This document shows positions 7,548-17,048 of a stretch of 57,681 nucleotides of DNA, one piece after another. The translations under genes and the position numbers were made by a program. Each line of letters begins with the position of its first letter. Position 1 is the first letter of the stretch. The stretch covers positions 1 to 57,681 of the forward strand of contig CAZTOR010000001.1 in NCBI GenBank assembly GCA_964615505.1, written 5' to 3'. The stretch comes from ARS21 sp964615505. Its GTDB lineage: Archaea > Nanobdellota > Nanobdellia > UBA10117 > ARS21. The notes under the pieces were generated by a model, which was not told the DNA's origin, made no database searches, and worked only from the letters and a program-made list of their open reading frames with translations.

Positions 7548-9224
7548 ATGGTCAATTCTAAAGCTCTTCGAATGCTTAAGAAAATTAAACAGAAGAATAC
7601 CTCACTCGTTGATTCTAATAAAATGGAGCATAAACTCAAAGTTGATGAAAAAATTGAAAAAACACTTAGAATTAAATTGCCCTCCGAACATTTGGACCAT
7701 AAAGAGAGTTCTGAAAATGTTTCAGAAGAATTGAAAAAGGTTGATGAAACTTATCCTCTGATTAGTACTTCTATCGGAGAAAAACAGATTAGCTTGGCTT
7801 ATACAAATATAAAATTTGATATTGAAAATCATACTTTAGTTTATACTCTAACTGAACCAATGTTAAATGAATATTCGCAAGAATTAGTTAATAAAACTGT
7901 TGAAGAACTTCATGAAAATTTAGACCTGGAATTCGGAAAGCTTACAGATAAATTAAAGATTCATGCTTATTTGAATAAAAAGATTGATGAAATTTGGGCA
8001 AAAATGGGTGTTGTTCCTGCAATCGATCATGCAATTAAAATGAAATATTATGTTTTTAGGCAAACACTGGGCCTAGAAAAAATTGATGCGCTAATGATGG
8101 ACCCAAATATTGAAGATATTAGCTGTGATGGAGTAGATTTGCCAATTTTTATCTTTCATCGTAACCCTTTATATGGCGAAATGGCCACAAATGTCAAATT
8201 TGATTCAAAGGAAGAATTAGATTCTTTTTGTATGCGATTGGCCCAAAAGGCAAATCGTTCTATCTCTGTCGCAAATCCGCTTATGGATGGTGCTCTTGAA
8301 GACGGTTCAAGAGTTCAAATAACTTATGGTACAGATATAGCTAGACGTGGAAGCAATTTTACAATAAGAAAGTTCTTCAAGACGCCATTGAGCCCAGTAG
8401 ATTTGATGAAATTTGGAACTGTAGATGCTATAACTTTGGCTTACTTGTGGTTTACTATTGAAAGAGAAAAATCGATATTAATTGCAGGTTCAACAGCGAC
8501 AGGTAAAACTACTTTTCTGAATGCAGTTTCATTATTTATACGTCCAAATGATAAAATTGTATCTATAGAAGATACTTCAGAATTACAATTACCTCATACA
8601 AATTGGTTGCCTCAAGTTACTCGAGCAGGTTTTGGTCCAAATAAATACGGTGAAATAGATATGCACCAATTATTGAAATCCTCCATGCGACAAAGACCAG
8701 ATTATCTAATTGTAGGGGAAGTCAGAGGTGTTGAAGCAGAAGTACTATTTCAGGCGATGGCAACAGGACATCCAGGATTATCCACAATTCATGCAGATAC
8801 AACCGAGGCGGTTATCGATAGATTATCTAACCCTCCGATTGAGTTACCTCTTTCGGTTTTACAGAATCTAGATATTATTATTTTCCTAGAAAAAATAAAG
8901 CGTGAAGGGAAATTCTTTAGAAAATTGGCAAAACTAGTAGAAGTTGAAGGTTTTGACTCAAAAGAAAAGGAATTGAAAGTTAATGATGCAATAATATGGA
9001 ATCCAGGAACTGATGAATTTGAAAAGAACGAGAGTTTTATTTTATCTCAAATTTCGAAGACTCATGCTGCTGAATCTTCAGCAATTTTAGAAGAAGTTAT
9101 GCGTAGGGCAAATATTCTAAAATGGATGAGTGAATCTGAAATTACAAGATTTGACGAGGTATCTAAAATTATCAAAATGTACTATGTTCATCCAAATTCT
9201 GTATTCGATTTGATGAAGAAATGA
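7548..9224 (+). CDS. Type IV pilus assembly ATPase (TadA/FlaI/GspE family), 558 aa
   Basis: This cytoplasmic hexameric ATPase powers pilus assembly. Residues 1-60 are charged and probably disordered. The family N-terminal domain follows (around IWAKMGV and DPNIEDISCDG). Then come Walker A (GSTATGKTT, about residue 315), the His/Asp-box region and Walker B (DYLIVGEVRG). The P-loop has Ala-Thr where most members have Gly-Ser, a conservative variant. An in-frame TTG at 7530 would add six residues, but the TATA spacing favours the ATG. It overlaps the first platform protein by four bases, forming the ATPase-TadC-TadC core of the machine. Confidence 0.94.
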   Translation: MVNSKALRMLKKIKQKNTSLVDSNKMEHKLKVDEKIEKTLRIKLPSEHLDHKESSENVSEELKKVDETYPLISTSIGEKQISLAYTNIKFDIENHTLVYTLTEPMLNEYSQELVNKTVEELHENLDLEFGKLTDKLKIHAYLNKKIDEIWAKMGVVPAIDHAIKMKYYVFRQTLGLEKIDALMMDPNIEDISCDGVDLPIFIFHRNPLYGEMATNVKFDSKEELDSFCMRLAQKANRSISVANPLMDGALEDGSRVQITYGTDIARRGSNFTIRKFFKTPLSPVDLMKFGTVDAITLAYLWFTIEREKSILIAGSTATGKTTFLNAVSLFIRPNDKIVSIEDTSELQLPHTNWLPQVTRAGFGPNKYGEIDMHQLLKSSMRQRPDYLIVGEVRGVEAEVLFQAMATGHPGLSTIHADTTEAVIDRLSNPPIELPLSVLQNLDIIIFLEKIKREGKFFRKLAKLVEVEGFDSKEKELKVNDAIIWNPGTDEFEKNESFILSQISKTHAAESSAILEEVMRRANILKWMSESEITRFDEVSKIIKMYYVHPNSVFDLMKK

Positions 9225-10090
9225 AGATATATCAGCGTGCAAATGAATTGTTTGGAAGCATAGTCAAAAATAATAATAAATATTTTAAAAAAATTGGTCC
9301 AAAATTAAAAATTGCAAGATTAGGAGTTCCAATTGAGGCATACGGTTCATTGATTATATTCTTGTCATTAGCGAGCTTCGGATTATCTTTTTTATTTTTA
9401 GAATTGATTGGACTTTTGACAATGGGTTTCAGTTTAATTGGTTTGGCAGTAAACTTTTTTGTTGCTTTATTTATTGGGTTAATAGTAGGAGGTTTTGTTT
9501 ATCTTTACCCTTCTTTTGTAATTAGTGAAAAAAAGGATAAAATTGAGAATTCATTAGCTTTTGTTTCAATCTACATGTCAACCCTATCTAAATCAGGGTT
9601 TGAACCTCAGAAAATATTTGGATTATTGAGTAAATTCAAAGACTATCCGGCTGCTGCAGAAGAATCTAGAAAAATAGATCATGAAGTTAATAAATTGGGT
9701 ATGGATTTGCGGACATCATTAGATAGAGCTATTGCTCGTTCGCCATCTCCTGAATGGACAGAGTTTTTGGCTGGAATAAAAAATAGTATTGAAGTCGGAG
9801 GTGATCTAAATAAATATTTAGATGAAAAGGCAAAGGGTTTTGTTCATGAATATAAACGAAAACTTCAATCTTTTGGTAAAACTTTGACTTTGTTAATGAA
9901 TTTATACATTACAATAATTATCGTTGGTACAATATTTTTCATTGTGGTTTCTTCGTTAATGGGTGCAGTTGGAGGGATATCAATATCTACGATTAAAGCA
10001 TTTCACTATCTAACTGTGTTTGCAGGATTACCGTTAATAACTACCGCATTGATATTACTAATTAAGAATTCATCACCATGGGCAGAATAA
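9221..10090 (+). CDS. Type IV pilus platform protein (TadC/FlaJ, T2SSF domain), 289 aa
   Basis: This polytopic membrane protein forms half of the assembly platform. It has hydrophobic segments near residues 45-65, 68-100, 220-250 and 260-285. The cytoplasmic T2SSF helical domain lies between (around LAFVSIYMSTLSKSG and the EVGGDLNKYL segment). Archaeal FlaJ-like proteins often have two such modules in one chain. Here they are in two adjacent genes overlapping by 13 bases, so the two proteins probably form a heterodimer above the ATPase. Confidence 0.88.
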   Translation: MKIYQRANELFGSIVKNNNKYFKKIGPKLKIARLGVPIEAYGSLIIFLSLASFGLSFLFLELIGLLTMGFSLIGLAVNFFVALFIGLIVGGFVYLYPSFVISEKKDKIENSLAFVSIYMSTLSKSGFEPQKIFGLLSKFKDYPAAAEESRKIDHEVNKLGMDLRTSLDRAIARSPSPEWTEFLAGIKNSIEVGGDLNKYLDEKAKGFVHEYKRKLQSFGKTLTLLMNLYITIIIVGTIFFIVVSSLMGAVGGISISTIKAFHYLTVFAGLPLITTALILLIKNSSPWAE

Positions 10091-11220
10091 AAGAGTTAAT
10101 GAGAAATAAGAAATTGTTTTACACAGCTCTTGCTCTTCCTGCTCCCTTTATTCTGGCACTGGCTGCGTTTTTAATGGGCGCAAGTAGTACCACCATTATT
10201 GCTTTACTTTCAATCGGTCTAATTATCGTAGTTCTACCTTCCATTTGGATATCCTTCAAAGAATTTTCTGAAATAAAGTCTGCCGAAGATCAATTTCCAC
10301 ACTTTCTAGAAGACTTGTCTCAATCTGCATCTGCAGGAATGACTCTCCCTCAAGCAATATCTGTGGCGAGTAAAACACATTACGGTAAATTAACGAGTCA
10401 TATCAAACAACTTAATATCTGGTTGTCGTGGAGTCAAGCTTTTCCAAAAGCCTGGGAAAAATTTACAAAACGTTTAGCTGCGAGTCAGTTAATCCGTAGA
10501 GTTAATGCAATTATTCTTGAAGCATTCCATAGCGGAGGAGATGTTAAAAAAACACTTGGTTCTCTTGCTGAAGATGTTAACATAATAAAAGATATGGAAT
10601 CTGAACGAAAATCAATAATGCATCAACAGATTATAATTATGTATATAATCTTTTTTGTATTTGTTGGAGTAATAATTGCGCTTTACAAAATCTTGTCTCC
10701 GATTCTATATGTTCAGCAAATTGGTTCATTCTCAGGAATTGGTATACAAGAAGGTGGCGCTAAACTAACAATTGAATATTTCCGAAATTTATTTTTCCTT
10801 ATGACCTTAGTTGAAGCAATTTGTGCAGGCCTAATTGCAGGTCAAATTGCTGAAGAAAGATTAGTTGCAGGAATTAAGCATGTAGTGATTATGGTTTCAG
10901 CAAGCGTTTTTGTATTCTTTGTATTTGTATTTCCGGCAGAACTATCTGTCGAAATTTCTGTATTCCCAACAGAGGCACCAATAGATAGCAAAATTACAGT
11001 TGTAGGTAAGGTCTTCTCCGAGGGAGCTCCAGTTTCAGGAGCAGATGTAATAATTACGGATAGTTCAGGGCTTCCTAAGCAAATCTTTACGGATAATTCA
11101 GGAGAATTTAGGTACTTTTGGGCAACTCCTGAACAAGCCGGAGAATATAATATTCATATAACTATTGAAGATGAAAAAGGTACGAAAAATTTCGTTCGAA
11201 CAGTTAGAGTAATTAGCTAA
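10078..11220 (+). CDS. Type IV pilus platform protein with extracytoplasmic Ig-like tail, 380 aa
   Basis: This is the second TadC/T2SSF protein. It has two N-terminal helices (about residues 14-58), a helical cytoplasmic domain containing SASAGMTLPQAI and AFHSGGDVKK, and then hydrophobic segments at about 182-205, 235-255 and 262-283. After the last helix come about 95 residues that look like a beta-sandwich of the CarboxypepD_reg/Ig-like type (GKVFSEGAPVSGADVII, then GEFRYFWATP). This tail would face outward and is not a usual part of the family. The gene overlaps its partner by 13 bases, and its last base is the first base of the next gene's ATG. Confidence 0.87.
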   Translation: MGRIKELMRNKKLFYTALALPAPFILALAAFLMGASSTTIIALLSIGLIIVVLPSIWISFKEFSEIKSAEDQFPHFLEDLSQSASAGMTLPQAISVASKTHYGKLTSHIKQLNIWLSWSQAFPKAWEKFTKRLAASQLIRRVNAIILEAFHSGGDVKKTLGSLAEDVNIIKDMESERKSIMHQQIIIMYIIFFVFVGVIIALYKILSPILYVQQIGSFSGIGIQEGGAKLTIEYFRNLFFLMTLVEAICAGLIAGQIAEERLVAGIKHVVIMVSASVFVFFVFVFPAELSVEISVFPTEAPIDSKITVVGKVFSEGAPVSGADVIITDSSGLPKQIFTDNSGEFRYFWATPEQAGEYNIHITIEDEKGTKNFVRTVRVIS

Positions 11221-12242
11221 TGAAAAAAGGATATGTTGTAGGAGAGTATATTATTGTAACATTTTTTTTCCTAATCTTATTTGTAGGCATTGTAGATAGA
11301 GTTGTTTTAATTACTTCGGAAGAAGTAGATTTAGCACAAGATTATGAATCTTGTGCAAATTCAGAGAGAATTTTTAAGGAGCTGGTAGATAATGAGGTTG
11401 AGGTTGCGAAATACGGTATAAGTTCTGACACGGGTACAGTAAATTATGATTCAATTAAATATATTTATGACAACAAAAATCTATCTAACTATAATAATGA
11501 TACAAATAAAAGCGATTCATTTAAGTTGGCGTATGAAATAAAGGGTTTTGATGTTCAGTCTGCTTATTCTACACCGAGAGAAGATATTAGTCAATCAGGT
11601 AGAGATTCACCTGTAGCCCAAATTTGGTTAAATCACACTAATGGCTCTAATTCTTCACTTGTTCAAAATGTAATTGGAATAGGCTCTGCTAAAAATACCT
11701 CTGGAGCAAGTGACGTATATCTAACTATTGAGATGGTGATTCCAAATGCTACTTTGATTAATAGTTATACTGACTCAGGATATTGTTCGCATCTAGGTGC
11801 AGGTGATACAGTGACATATACTCAAAAATCATATGGGCTTTTAGTAAATTATAATTCTAAGATTAACAATGGTTGCGACCATAGATATATTGCTTATACG
11901 ACCAACAAAACTACGCTTTCTGATTGGGATGAACATTGGACTAGGTATGGTCCAAATTTCGGTCCAATTCAAGATATTCAACGAAATAATAATTTAATTT
12001 TTATCAGAGATATTTCGTTTAGGAGTAAAACATTGGATAAAGATTATCCCGTCTATCTCGGTAATGATACTTTAGCTAAACTTGAATGGGGTGCACCTTC
12101 AGCAAATGGTTGTGAATACAAACGACTTTACAAAATTAAAGATGATGATTCATTTTTAATAAATCAGAGTATATTTGATGAAGAGCATGAAGTGAATATA
12201 TCTCGAAATTTTATGGGGGAAATTAAAGTAACTTCAATATGA
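11220..12242 (+). CDS. Pilin-like surface protein rich in N-glycosylation sequons, 340 aa
   Basis: The leader MKKG is followed by YVVGE, so a Glu sits at position +5 after the predicted cleavage, the canonical type IV pilin signature. One hydrophobic helix runs to about residue 30. The secreted domain has at least 12 N-x-S/T sequons, many between residues 90 and 185, which is dense for 340 residues. The window also encodes the oligosaccharyltransferase. The gene overlaps both neighbours by one to four bases. It is probably a glycosylated minor pilin or surface subunit. Confidence 0.77.
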   Translation: MKKGYVVGEYIIVTFFFLILFVGIVDRVVLITSEEVDLAQDYESCANSERIFKELVDNEVEVAKYGISSDTGTVNYDSIKYIYDNKNLSNYNNDTNKSDSFKLAYEIKGFDVQSAYSTPREDISQSGRDSPVAQIWLNHTNGSNSSLVQNVIGIGSAKNTSGASDVYLTIEMVIPNATLINSYTDSGYCSHLGAGDTVTYTQKSYGLLVNYNSKINNGCDHRYIAYTTNKTTLSDWDEHWTRYGPNFGPIQDIQRNNNLIFIRDISFRSKTLDKDYPVYLGNDTLAKLEWGAPSANGCEYKRLYKIKDDDSFLINQSIFDEEHEVNISRNFMGEIKVTSI

Positions 12243-12610
12243 ACAAGCGCGGTTATGTATATTTCATTGAAATAATATTTGCAGTAGTTTTGGCATTTTC
12301 CTTATTTACTTCTCTACAAGTCACTTCACTTCAACAAGATAGGAATATTGAAATTAATTCGTTGATTGCCTATGATTTACTTCGAGAGCTGAATGGACAT
12401 GATATAATTTCTGATGAAGAACCATATAATTCCGAATTTGTTGAAGATTATGTGGACGCGTATTTGCCAGATACTTTTGGGTTTTACCTTACTAATGGAA
12501 CAGTTAACCTTCCAATAAGTAATTATGATTTAAGTTATGCAGAATATACCTATAAAGATTCAACCGGAGGATGGTCTACACTTAAATTATATATATGGAG
12601 TAAACTATGA
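12239..12610 (+). CDS. Pilin-like protein, 123 aa
   Basis: The leader MNKRG is followed by YVYFIEIIFA, with an acidic residue at +6 within the hydrophobic helix. This is close to the Glu+5 arrangement of type IV pilins. The remainder is a short acidic extracytoplasmic domain rich in Tyr and Asp with no cysteine. ATGA overlaps on both sides make it part of the pilus operon. It is probably a minor pilin. Confidence 0.72.
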   Translation: MNKRGYVYFIEIIFAVVLAFSLFTSLQVTSLQQDRNIEINSLIAYDLLRELNGHDIISDEEPYNSEFVEDYVDAYLPDTFGFYLTNGTVNLPISNYDLSYAEYTYKDSTGGWSTLKLYIWSKL

Positions 12611-13233
12611 AAGGACAATTCTTTATCTCAGGTGTTGTAGTAATTGCAGTTATCTTACTCGTTTCTATGACTTATGCAAATAGTGCTGAAGAGCTTCGGA
12701 TTTATGGCGGAAATGATTTGGCTTTTGAAAATTATAAGAATGCTTATGAAGACGCAGTGCCCGATGATTGGATTGATACTCACTACGATAGCAGAAAAGT
12801 AATTGGTATTTGTGTGGATGATCCTACTTCATCAGCTTATTTTAATACAACAGTTCAATTTTCTGTTAGTACAGATTGTAAAAAGGAATTATATTCGACA
12901 ACCCCTTTTTTAATTGAATATGTTGGCGGTGGTTTAACTTCTTGCAATATTGTAATTCAGCCGTCTTCATTAAGTCTTAATTCCAAAAATTGTACATCCT
13001 TGTATATATACTACAACGGAAGTATGAGTAACGATATTCCAAATGTTGGTGATACTGCAGGAGATGTAAATGGTTCTTTAATTGATTTTATATCAATCTC
13101 AACAAGTCCTCATAGCGAGTTAGTTACTAATTATCGCGAGAAAAATATTTTAGTTAGTGAGACTTCAAGTACAAATAAAATATATAATGTAAGTTACAAA
13201 TCAAATAGAATTGATTATACCGGTCAACTTTAG
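12607..13233 (+). CDS. Pilin-like surface protein, 208 aa
   Basis: The leader MKG is followed by QFFISGVVVI and a single hydrophobic helix to about residue 25, like the 153-aa and 200-aa proteins earlier in the operon. The secreted part contains four cysteines and five sequons (NTT, NCT, NGS twice, NVS). It is the last gene of the pilus operon, and a new promoter follows it. It is probably a minor pilin; the family is not identified beyond the leader. Confidence 0.72.
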   Translation: MKGQFFISGVVVIAVILLVSMTYANSAEELRIYGGNDLAFENYKNAYEDAVPDDWIDTHYDSRKVIGICVDDPTSSAYFNTTVQFSVSTDCKKELYSTTPFLIEYVGGGLTSCNIVIQPSSLSLNSKNCTSLYIYYNGSMSNDIPNVGDTAGDVNGSLIDFISISTSPHSELVTNYREKNILVSETSSTNKIYNVSYKSNRIDYTGQL

Positions 13234-13236
13234 ATT

Positions 13237-13247
13237 GATTATTAAAC
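13237..13247 (+). promoter_or_regulatory. TATA-like element of hel308
   Basis: gattattaaac is centred about 25 bp before the ATG at 13267. No ribosome binding site is visible. Confidence 0.4.
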
Positions 13248-13266
13248 TTACTTAAGAATTAATAGT

Positions 13267-15402
13267 ATGTTAGTTTCAAAAATTAAAGATAAGTTACCGT
13301 TAAAATTTTATGAATCTTTGGAGTTTGAAAAATTTCGTCCAAGTCAAGAAAAAGCAATACATGCTGGACTATTAGATGGGAAGAATATGTTAGTTTGCTC
13401 TCCCACCGCCTCAGGTAAAACTTTTGTTGCAGAATTAGCAGGAATAAAACGGATTTTAGAAGAAGGTGGAAAGATGGTTTATATTGTTCCGTTAAAGTCT
13501 CTGGCTTCTGAAAAGGCAGATGAATTTAAAGAAAAATATGGTGATTTTGGTATTCAAACTGCATTGTCTATTGGAGATCCTGATTCAAGAGAAGGGTGGC
13601 TATCAAAATATGATATAATTGTTTGTACAAGTGAAAAATTTGATTCGTTATTAAGACATAATATTAATTGGCTCAAAGATGTTAAAACCGTAGTTTTTGA
13701 TGAGATACATTTATTGAATGATTCGAAGCGAGGTCCAACTTTGGAAATTATAATAACTTTGTTGAAACGAATTTTGAAAAAAGTTCAGATTATTGGTTTG
13801 AGTGCCACGATCGGCAATCCTGCAGAATTTGCAAAATGGTTGGATGCCGAATTAGTTGAAGATAAATGGAGACCTGTCGAATTACATCAAGGAATTTTTC
13901 ATGAAGATGAATTGAAGTTTTTTGATTTTAAAAAAAATAAAGAAATTGCTAAATCAGTAAGTGATGATGTTCTTCGTTTGGCAATTGATACAATTAAATT
14001 AAAAAAACAGGCTCTGATTTTCTGTCCAACTAAAAGATCTGCTGAATCAACGGCAGAAAAAATTTCAAATCTGATTGAAATGGAAGGAAATGAAGAAATA
14101 TCTGGCAAGATTTTAGGTTCTGCGGGTTCTGCAACCCGACAATGTATTAGATTATCTAAGTGTGTTAGAAGAAGCGTAGCATTTCACCATGCAGGATTGA
14201 TGAGTAAACAAAAAAAGATTGTTGAAAATGGATTTAGAAATGATAATATCAAAATCATATGTTGTACTCCTACTTTGGCCATGGGGGTTAACCTTCCCGC
14301 ATTCAGAGTAATAATGAAGAGTTTGAAACGATTTACAGGAAGAGGGATGAATTGGATTCCCGTTTTAGAATATCATCAGATGACTGGTCGTGCAGGCCGG
14401 CCAACTTTTGGAGATGATTTTGGTGAAGCCATAACTTTGGCCGGAACTGAAAAAGAGCTTAATTTCATAAGAGAAAAATATGTTAATGGTAGTTCAGAAG
14501 AGATTACATCCAAACTTTCGGTTGAACCGGTATTAAGATCTGCAGTTTTGAGTTTAGTGGCAAGTGGATTTGTAATAAAATTAGAAGATTTGGTTGAATT
14601 TTTTAAAGAAACATTCTACGGAACACAATTTGGAGATGATTTTGGATTCAGATTAAAAATTGAAGATGCGGTAGATTCCTTAATAGATTTCGGATTTATT
14701 AAGAAAACGGACAATAATATTTTACCGACAAAAATTGGCCGGAGGGTTTCAGAACTATATATCTATCCTGATGCTGCTCATGATTTGATTGAAGGCCTTA
14801 ATTCATTAAACACTAATTTTGAAAATATTGCGCTTATTCACTTGATTGCATCTAACTGGGAAATGTATCCGTGGACAAATATTCAAAAGAAAGATTATGA
14901 ATGGATTGAAACTTCAGTTGATGAAATTCTACCGAAAATTGTAGGAGAACCTCCAAAAGAGTGGGATTGGACTTATTCAGAATTTTTGAAAAAATCAAAA
15001 ACTTGCTTCTTAATGAATGAATGGATTCATGAAAGTAATGAAGAATTTATCTTAGATGAATACAACGTGCCTCCGGGAGAATTGAGAAATGTTATTTCCA
15101 AGGCAGATTGGTTGCTTTACGGAGCATCAGAATTATGTAAACTGACAGATAATCTTGAGAAAGTAAATCAAATTAACAAAATTAAATTGAGAATAAAGAA
15201 TGGGATTAAAGAAGAATTAATTCCATTAGTTAGGCTACGCGGAATTGGTCGTGTTCGGGCTCGGCGTCTGTATAATGCAGGTCTGAAAAATGTTTTGAAA
15301 TTGAGAGCTGCCAAATTAGATGAATTATCCAGAATTTTAGGTAAAGCAACTGCTGAAAAAGTTAAGGAGCAAGTTAGTAAAAAGGTTATTAGAGAATCCT
15401 AG
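13267..15402 (+). CDS. hel308: Hel308 DNA helicase, 711 aa
   Basis: This is a superfamily 2, 3'-5' DNA helicase acting at stalled forks. Walker A is SPTASGKT at residues 45-52, the DEIH box is at 145-148, SATIGNP is motif III, and QMTGRAGRP is motif VI. A winged-helix and ratchet region follows. A C-terminal helix-hairpin-helix (LRGIGRVRARRLY) matches the Hel308 brake domain. The length is typical. It has its own promoter and overlaps the convergent trmI gene by 14 bases at the 3' ends. Confidence 0.95.
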   Translation: MLVSKIKDKLPLKFYESLEFEKFRPSQEKAIHAGLLDGKNMLVCSPTASGKTFVAELAGIKRILEEGGKMVYIVPLKSLASEKADEFKEKYGDFGIQTALSIGDPDSREGWLSKYDIIVCTSEKFDSLLRHNINWLKDVKTVVFDEIHLLNDSKRGPTLEIIITLLKRILKKVQIIGLSATIGNPAEFAKWLDAELVEDKWRPVELHQGIFHEDELKFFDFKKNKEIAKSVSDDVLRLAIDTIKLKKQALIFCPTKRSAESTAEKISNLIEMEGNEEISGKILGSAGSATRQCIRLSKCVRRSVAFHHAGLMSKQKKIVENGFRNDNIKIICCTPTLAMGVNLPAFRVIMKSLKRFTGRGMNWIPVLEYHQMTGRAGRPTFGDDFGEAITLAGTEKELNFIREKYVNGSSEEITSKLSVEPVLRSAVLSLVASGFVIKLEDLVEFFKETFYGTQFGDDFGFRLKIEDAVDSLIDFGFIKKTDNNILPTKIGRRVSELYIYPDAAHDLIEGLNSLNTNFENIALIHLIASNWEMYPWTNIQKKDYEWIETSVDEILPKIVGEPPKEWDWTYSEFLKKSKTCFLMNEWIHESNEEFILDEYNVPPGELRNVISKADWLLYGASELCKLTDNLEKVNQINKIKLRIKNGIKEELIPLVRLRGIGRVRARRLYNAGLKNVLKLRAAKLDELSRILGKATAEKVKEQVSKKVIRES

Positions 15403-16126
15403 AAAATATTAGGAAAGCAGTGTGTCCGATTGAATGTGATTTTGGTCTTGAGATTCTTCCTTTGAAGGTCCACTCACGTTCTTGGATTTCAACTACTCTT
15501 TCAATCAAAATATTATTATCGCTACAGAAATTTACGTATTCTTGAACTTGAGAAATTTGTGGTAAATAGGTAATAACATAACCACCGGGTTTGATATTTT
15601 TCTTAATTGTTGATACTCGCCAGGGTTCAGCCAAATCTAAAATCATTGCATCAAAATTTTTTTCTTTAATGTCAGAATATGCGTCTCCGTGTTTCGCTCG
15701 GACATTTTTTAGTCCCAATTCTTCGAAATTTTCTTTTGCGAGTTTATGGTTTGCTTTTGATTTTTCATAAGTTACAACTTTACCCTTGGATCCAACAACT
15801 CGAGATAAAAATGAAACCATCCATCCTGTACCTGTGCCTGCATCTATAACTTTTGAGCTCTCTCCAATTCCGGTTTCAGTAATTATTAAACCTGCATCTT
15901 TTGGTAAAATTATTTGAGGTCCCCGTTTAAATTTCTTCATTAAATCAAATCTACTTGGCTCAACTACTGTGAAAATTGATCCTTTTGCACTATTGACTCT
16001 ATCTCCGAACTTCTTTATTTGAGTTAAATCGATTGCACCTTCTTTAGTGTGGAATTTTTCTTTTCTATATTTTATCAAATACCTGGATTCAGTTCCTAGT
16101 AAAAGAATTCGGGTTCCTTTTCGCAT
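15389..16126 (-). CDS. trmI: tRNA (adenine-N1)-methyltransferase TrmI, 245 aa
   Basis: This enzyme methylates A57/A58 in the T-loop of archaeal tRNAs using S-adenosylmethionine. A small N-terminal beta domain is followed by the class I Rossmann fold: motif I is VIDAGTGTGWM, and motif IV is the DLAEPW segment where bacterial homologues have D-x-P-x-PW. The length fits TrmI. It is divergently transcribed from secF across 70 bp and appears monocistronic. The region around 16148-16160 on the minus strand is a plausible TATA box about 27 bp upstream. Confidence 0.9.
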   Translation of the reverse strand: MRKGTRILLLGTESRYLIKYRKEKFHTKEGAIDLTQIKKFGDRVNSAKGSIFTVVEPSRFDLMKKFKRGPQIILPKDAGLIITETGIGESSKVIDAGTGTGWMVSFLSRVVGSKGKVVTYEKSKANHKLAKENFEELGLKNVRAKHGDAYSDIKEKNFDAMILDLAEPWRVSTIKKNIKPGGYVITYLPQISQVQEYVNFCSDNNILIERVVEIQEREWTFKGRISRPKSHSIGHTAFLIFSRIL

Positions 16127-16147
16127 ATTAAATCTGTTTAGTTAGGA

Positions 16148-16160
16148 ATATAAATATATT
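16148..16160 (-). promoter_or_regulatory. TATA-like element of trmI
   Basis: An A/T-only segment on the minus strand is centred about 27 bp upstream of the ATG at 16126. Confidence 0.4.
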
Positions 16161-16166
16161 GACAAG

Positions 16167-16174
16167 CTTTAAAA
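16167..16174 (+). promoter_or_regulatory. TATA box of the secFD operon
   Basis: ctttaaaa is centred about 27 bp upstream of the secF ATG at 16197. Confidence 0.5.
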
Positions 16175-16196
16175 CATTGGTAGAGTAAGAATTCTT

Positions 16197-17048
16197 ATGA
16201 GTTTCAAAACTTCTTATAATAAAAACTGGAAGAAACTAATGATACTTCCTGTATTGATTTTAGTTATTTCTCTAACTATTTTAGGAAATAATTATTCTAG
16301 TTTTGGAGATTTTATTGAAAAGGATGTTTCTTTGAAAGGAGGGTATTCAATCACTGTTGAGACAGAAAAGGAGTTCTCAACTTCAGAGCTTGAGCAAAGT
16401 TTGGGCGATGATGTTTCCATTAAAAAATTGAAATCTATTGCCACAGGTGGGGCACTAGGTTATACTATTGATTATGGCGGAGATGACATTGAAAATTTCT
16501 TGAGTCAAATTGAATCTCTTTTTGGAGTTTATGAATATAGTATAGAAGAAATATCTCCTGCAATTAGTCAAAGATTTTGGGAAGGAACACTAAAAGCAGT
16601 TAGCTTAGCAATTATTGCAATGTCATTTGTAGTGTTTTTATATTTTAGAAAGATTGTTCCAGCAGCGGCAATTGTTTTGTCAGGCGTTTCAAATATTATT
16701 GGCACCCTTGCTGCAATGAGTCTAATCGGAGTTAGCTTATCTGCATCAGGTATTGCGGCAATTTTGATGTTATTAGGATATTCAATTGATTCCAACATTG
16801 TTTTGACCGCACGAGTTATGAAAAATAAGAAAGATAGTCTAGAAGATAGAATTACTTCTGCTGTAAAAACCGGACTTACTATGTCTGTAACTTCGATTGC
16901 AGCTTTGACAGTCCTATACTTAACTAGTACTGCGGAGATTTTGAAAATTATATCTTTAACTTTGATTATTGGTTTGATTTTGGATATCCTGAATACTTGG
17001 GTCCAGAATGCAGGAATATTAAGATTTTACTTAGGTGATAAAAAATGA
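16197..17048 (+). CDS. secF: Protein-export membrane protein SecF, 283 aa
   Basis: SecF partners SecD in the proton-driven step of Sec secretion. It has one N-terminal helix, an extracytoplasmic P1-like domain beginning at VSLKGGYSITVE, then five helices from about residue 135. The LLGYSIDSNIVLTARV segment (about residues 195-210) carries the family's D-x-N motif. The size is normal. secF precedes secD, as in other archaea, and overlaps it by four bases. Confidence 0.95.
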   Translation: MSFKTSYNKNWKKLMILPVLILVISLTILGNNYSSFGDFIEKDVSLKGGYSITVETEKEFSTSELEQSLGDDVSIKKLKSIATGGALGYTIDYGGDDIENFLSQIESLFGVYEYSIEEISPAISQRFWEGTLKAVSLAIIAMSFVVFLYFRKIVPAAAIVLSGVSNIIGTLAAMSLIGVSLSASGIAAILMLLGYSIDSNIVLTARVMKNKKDSLEDRITSAVKTGLTMSVTSIAALTVLYLTSTAEILKIISLTLIIGLILDILNTWVQNAGILRFYLGDKK

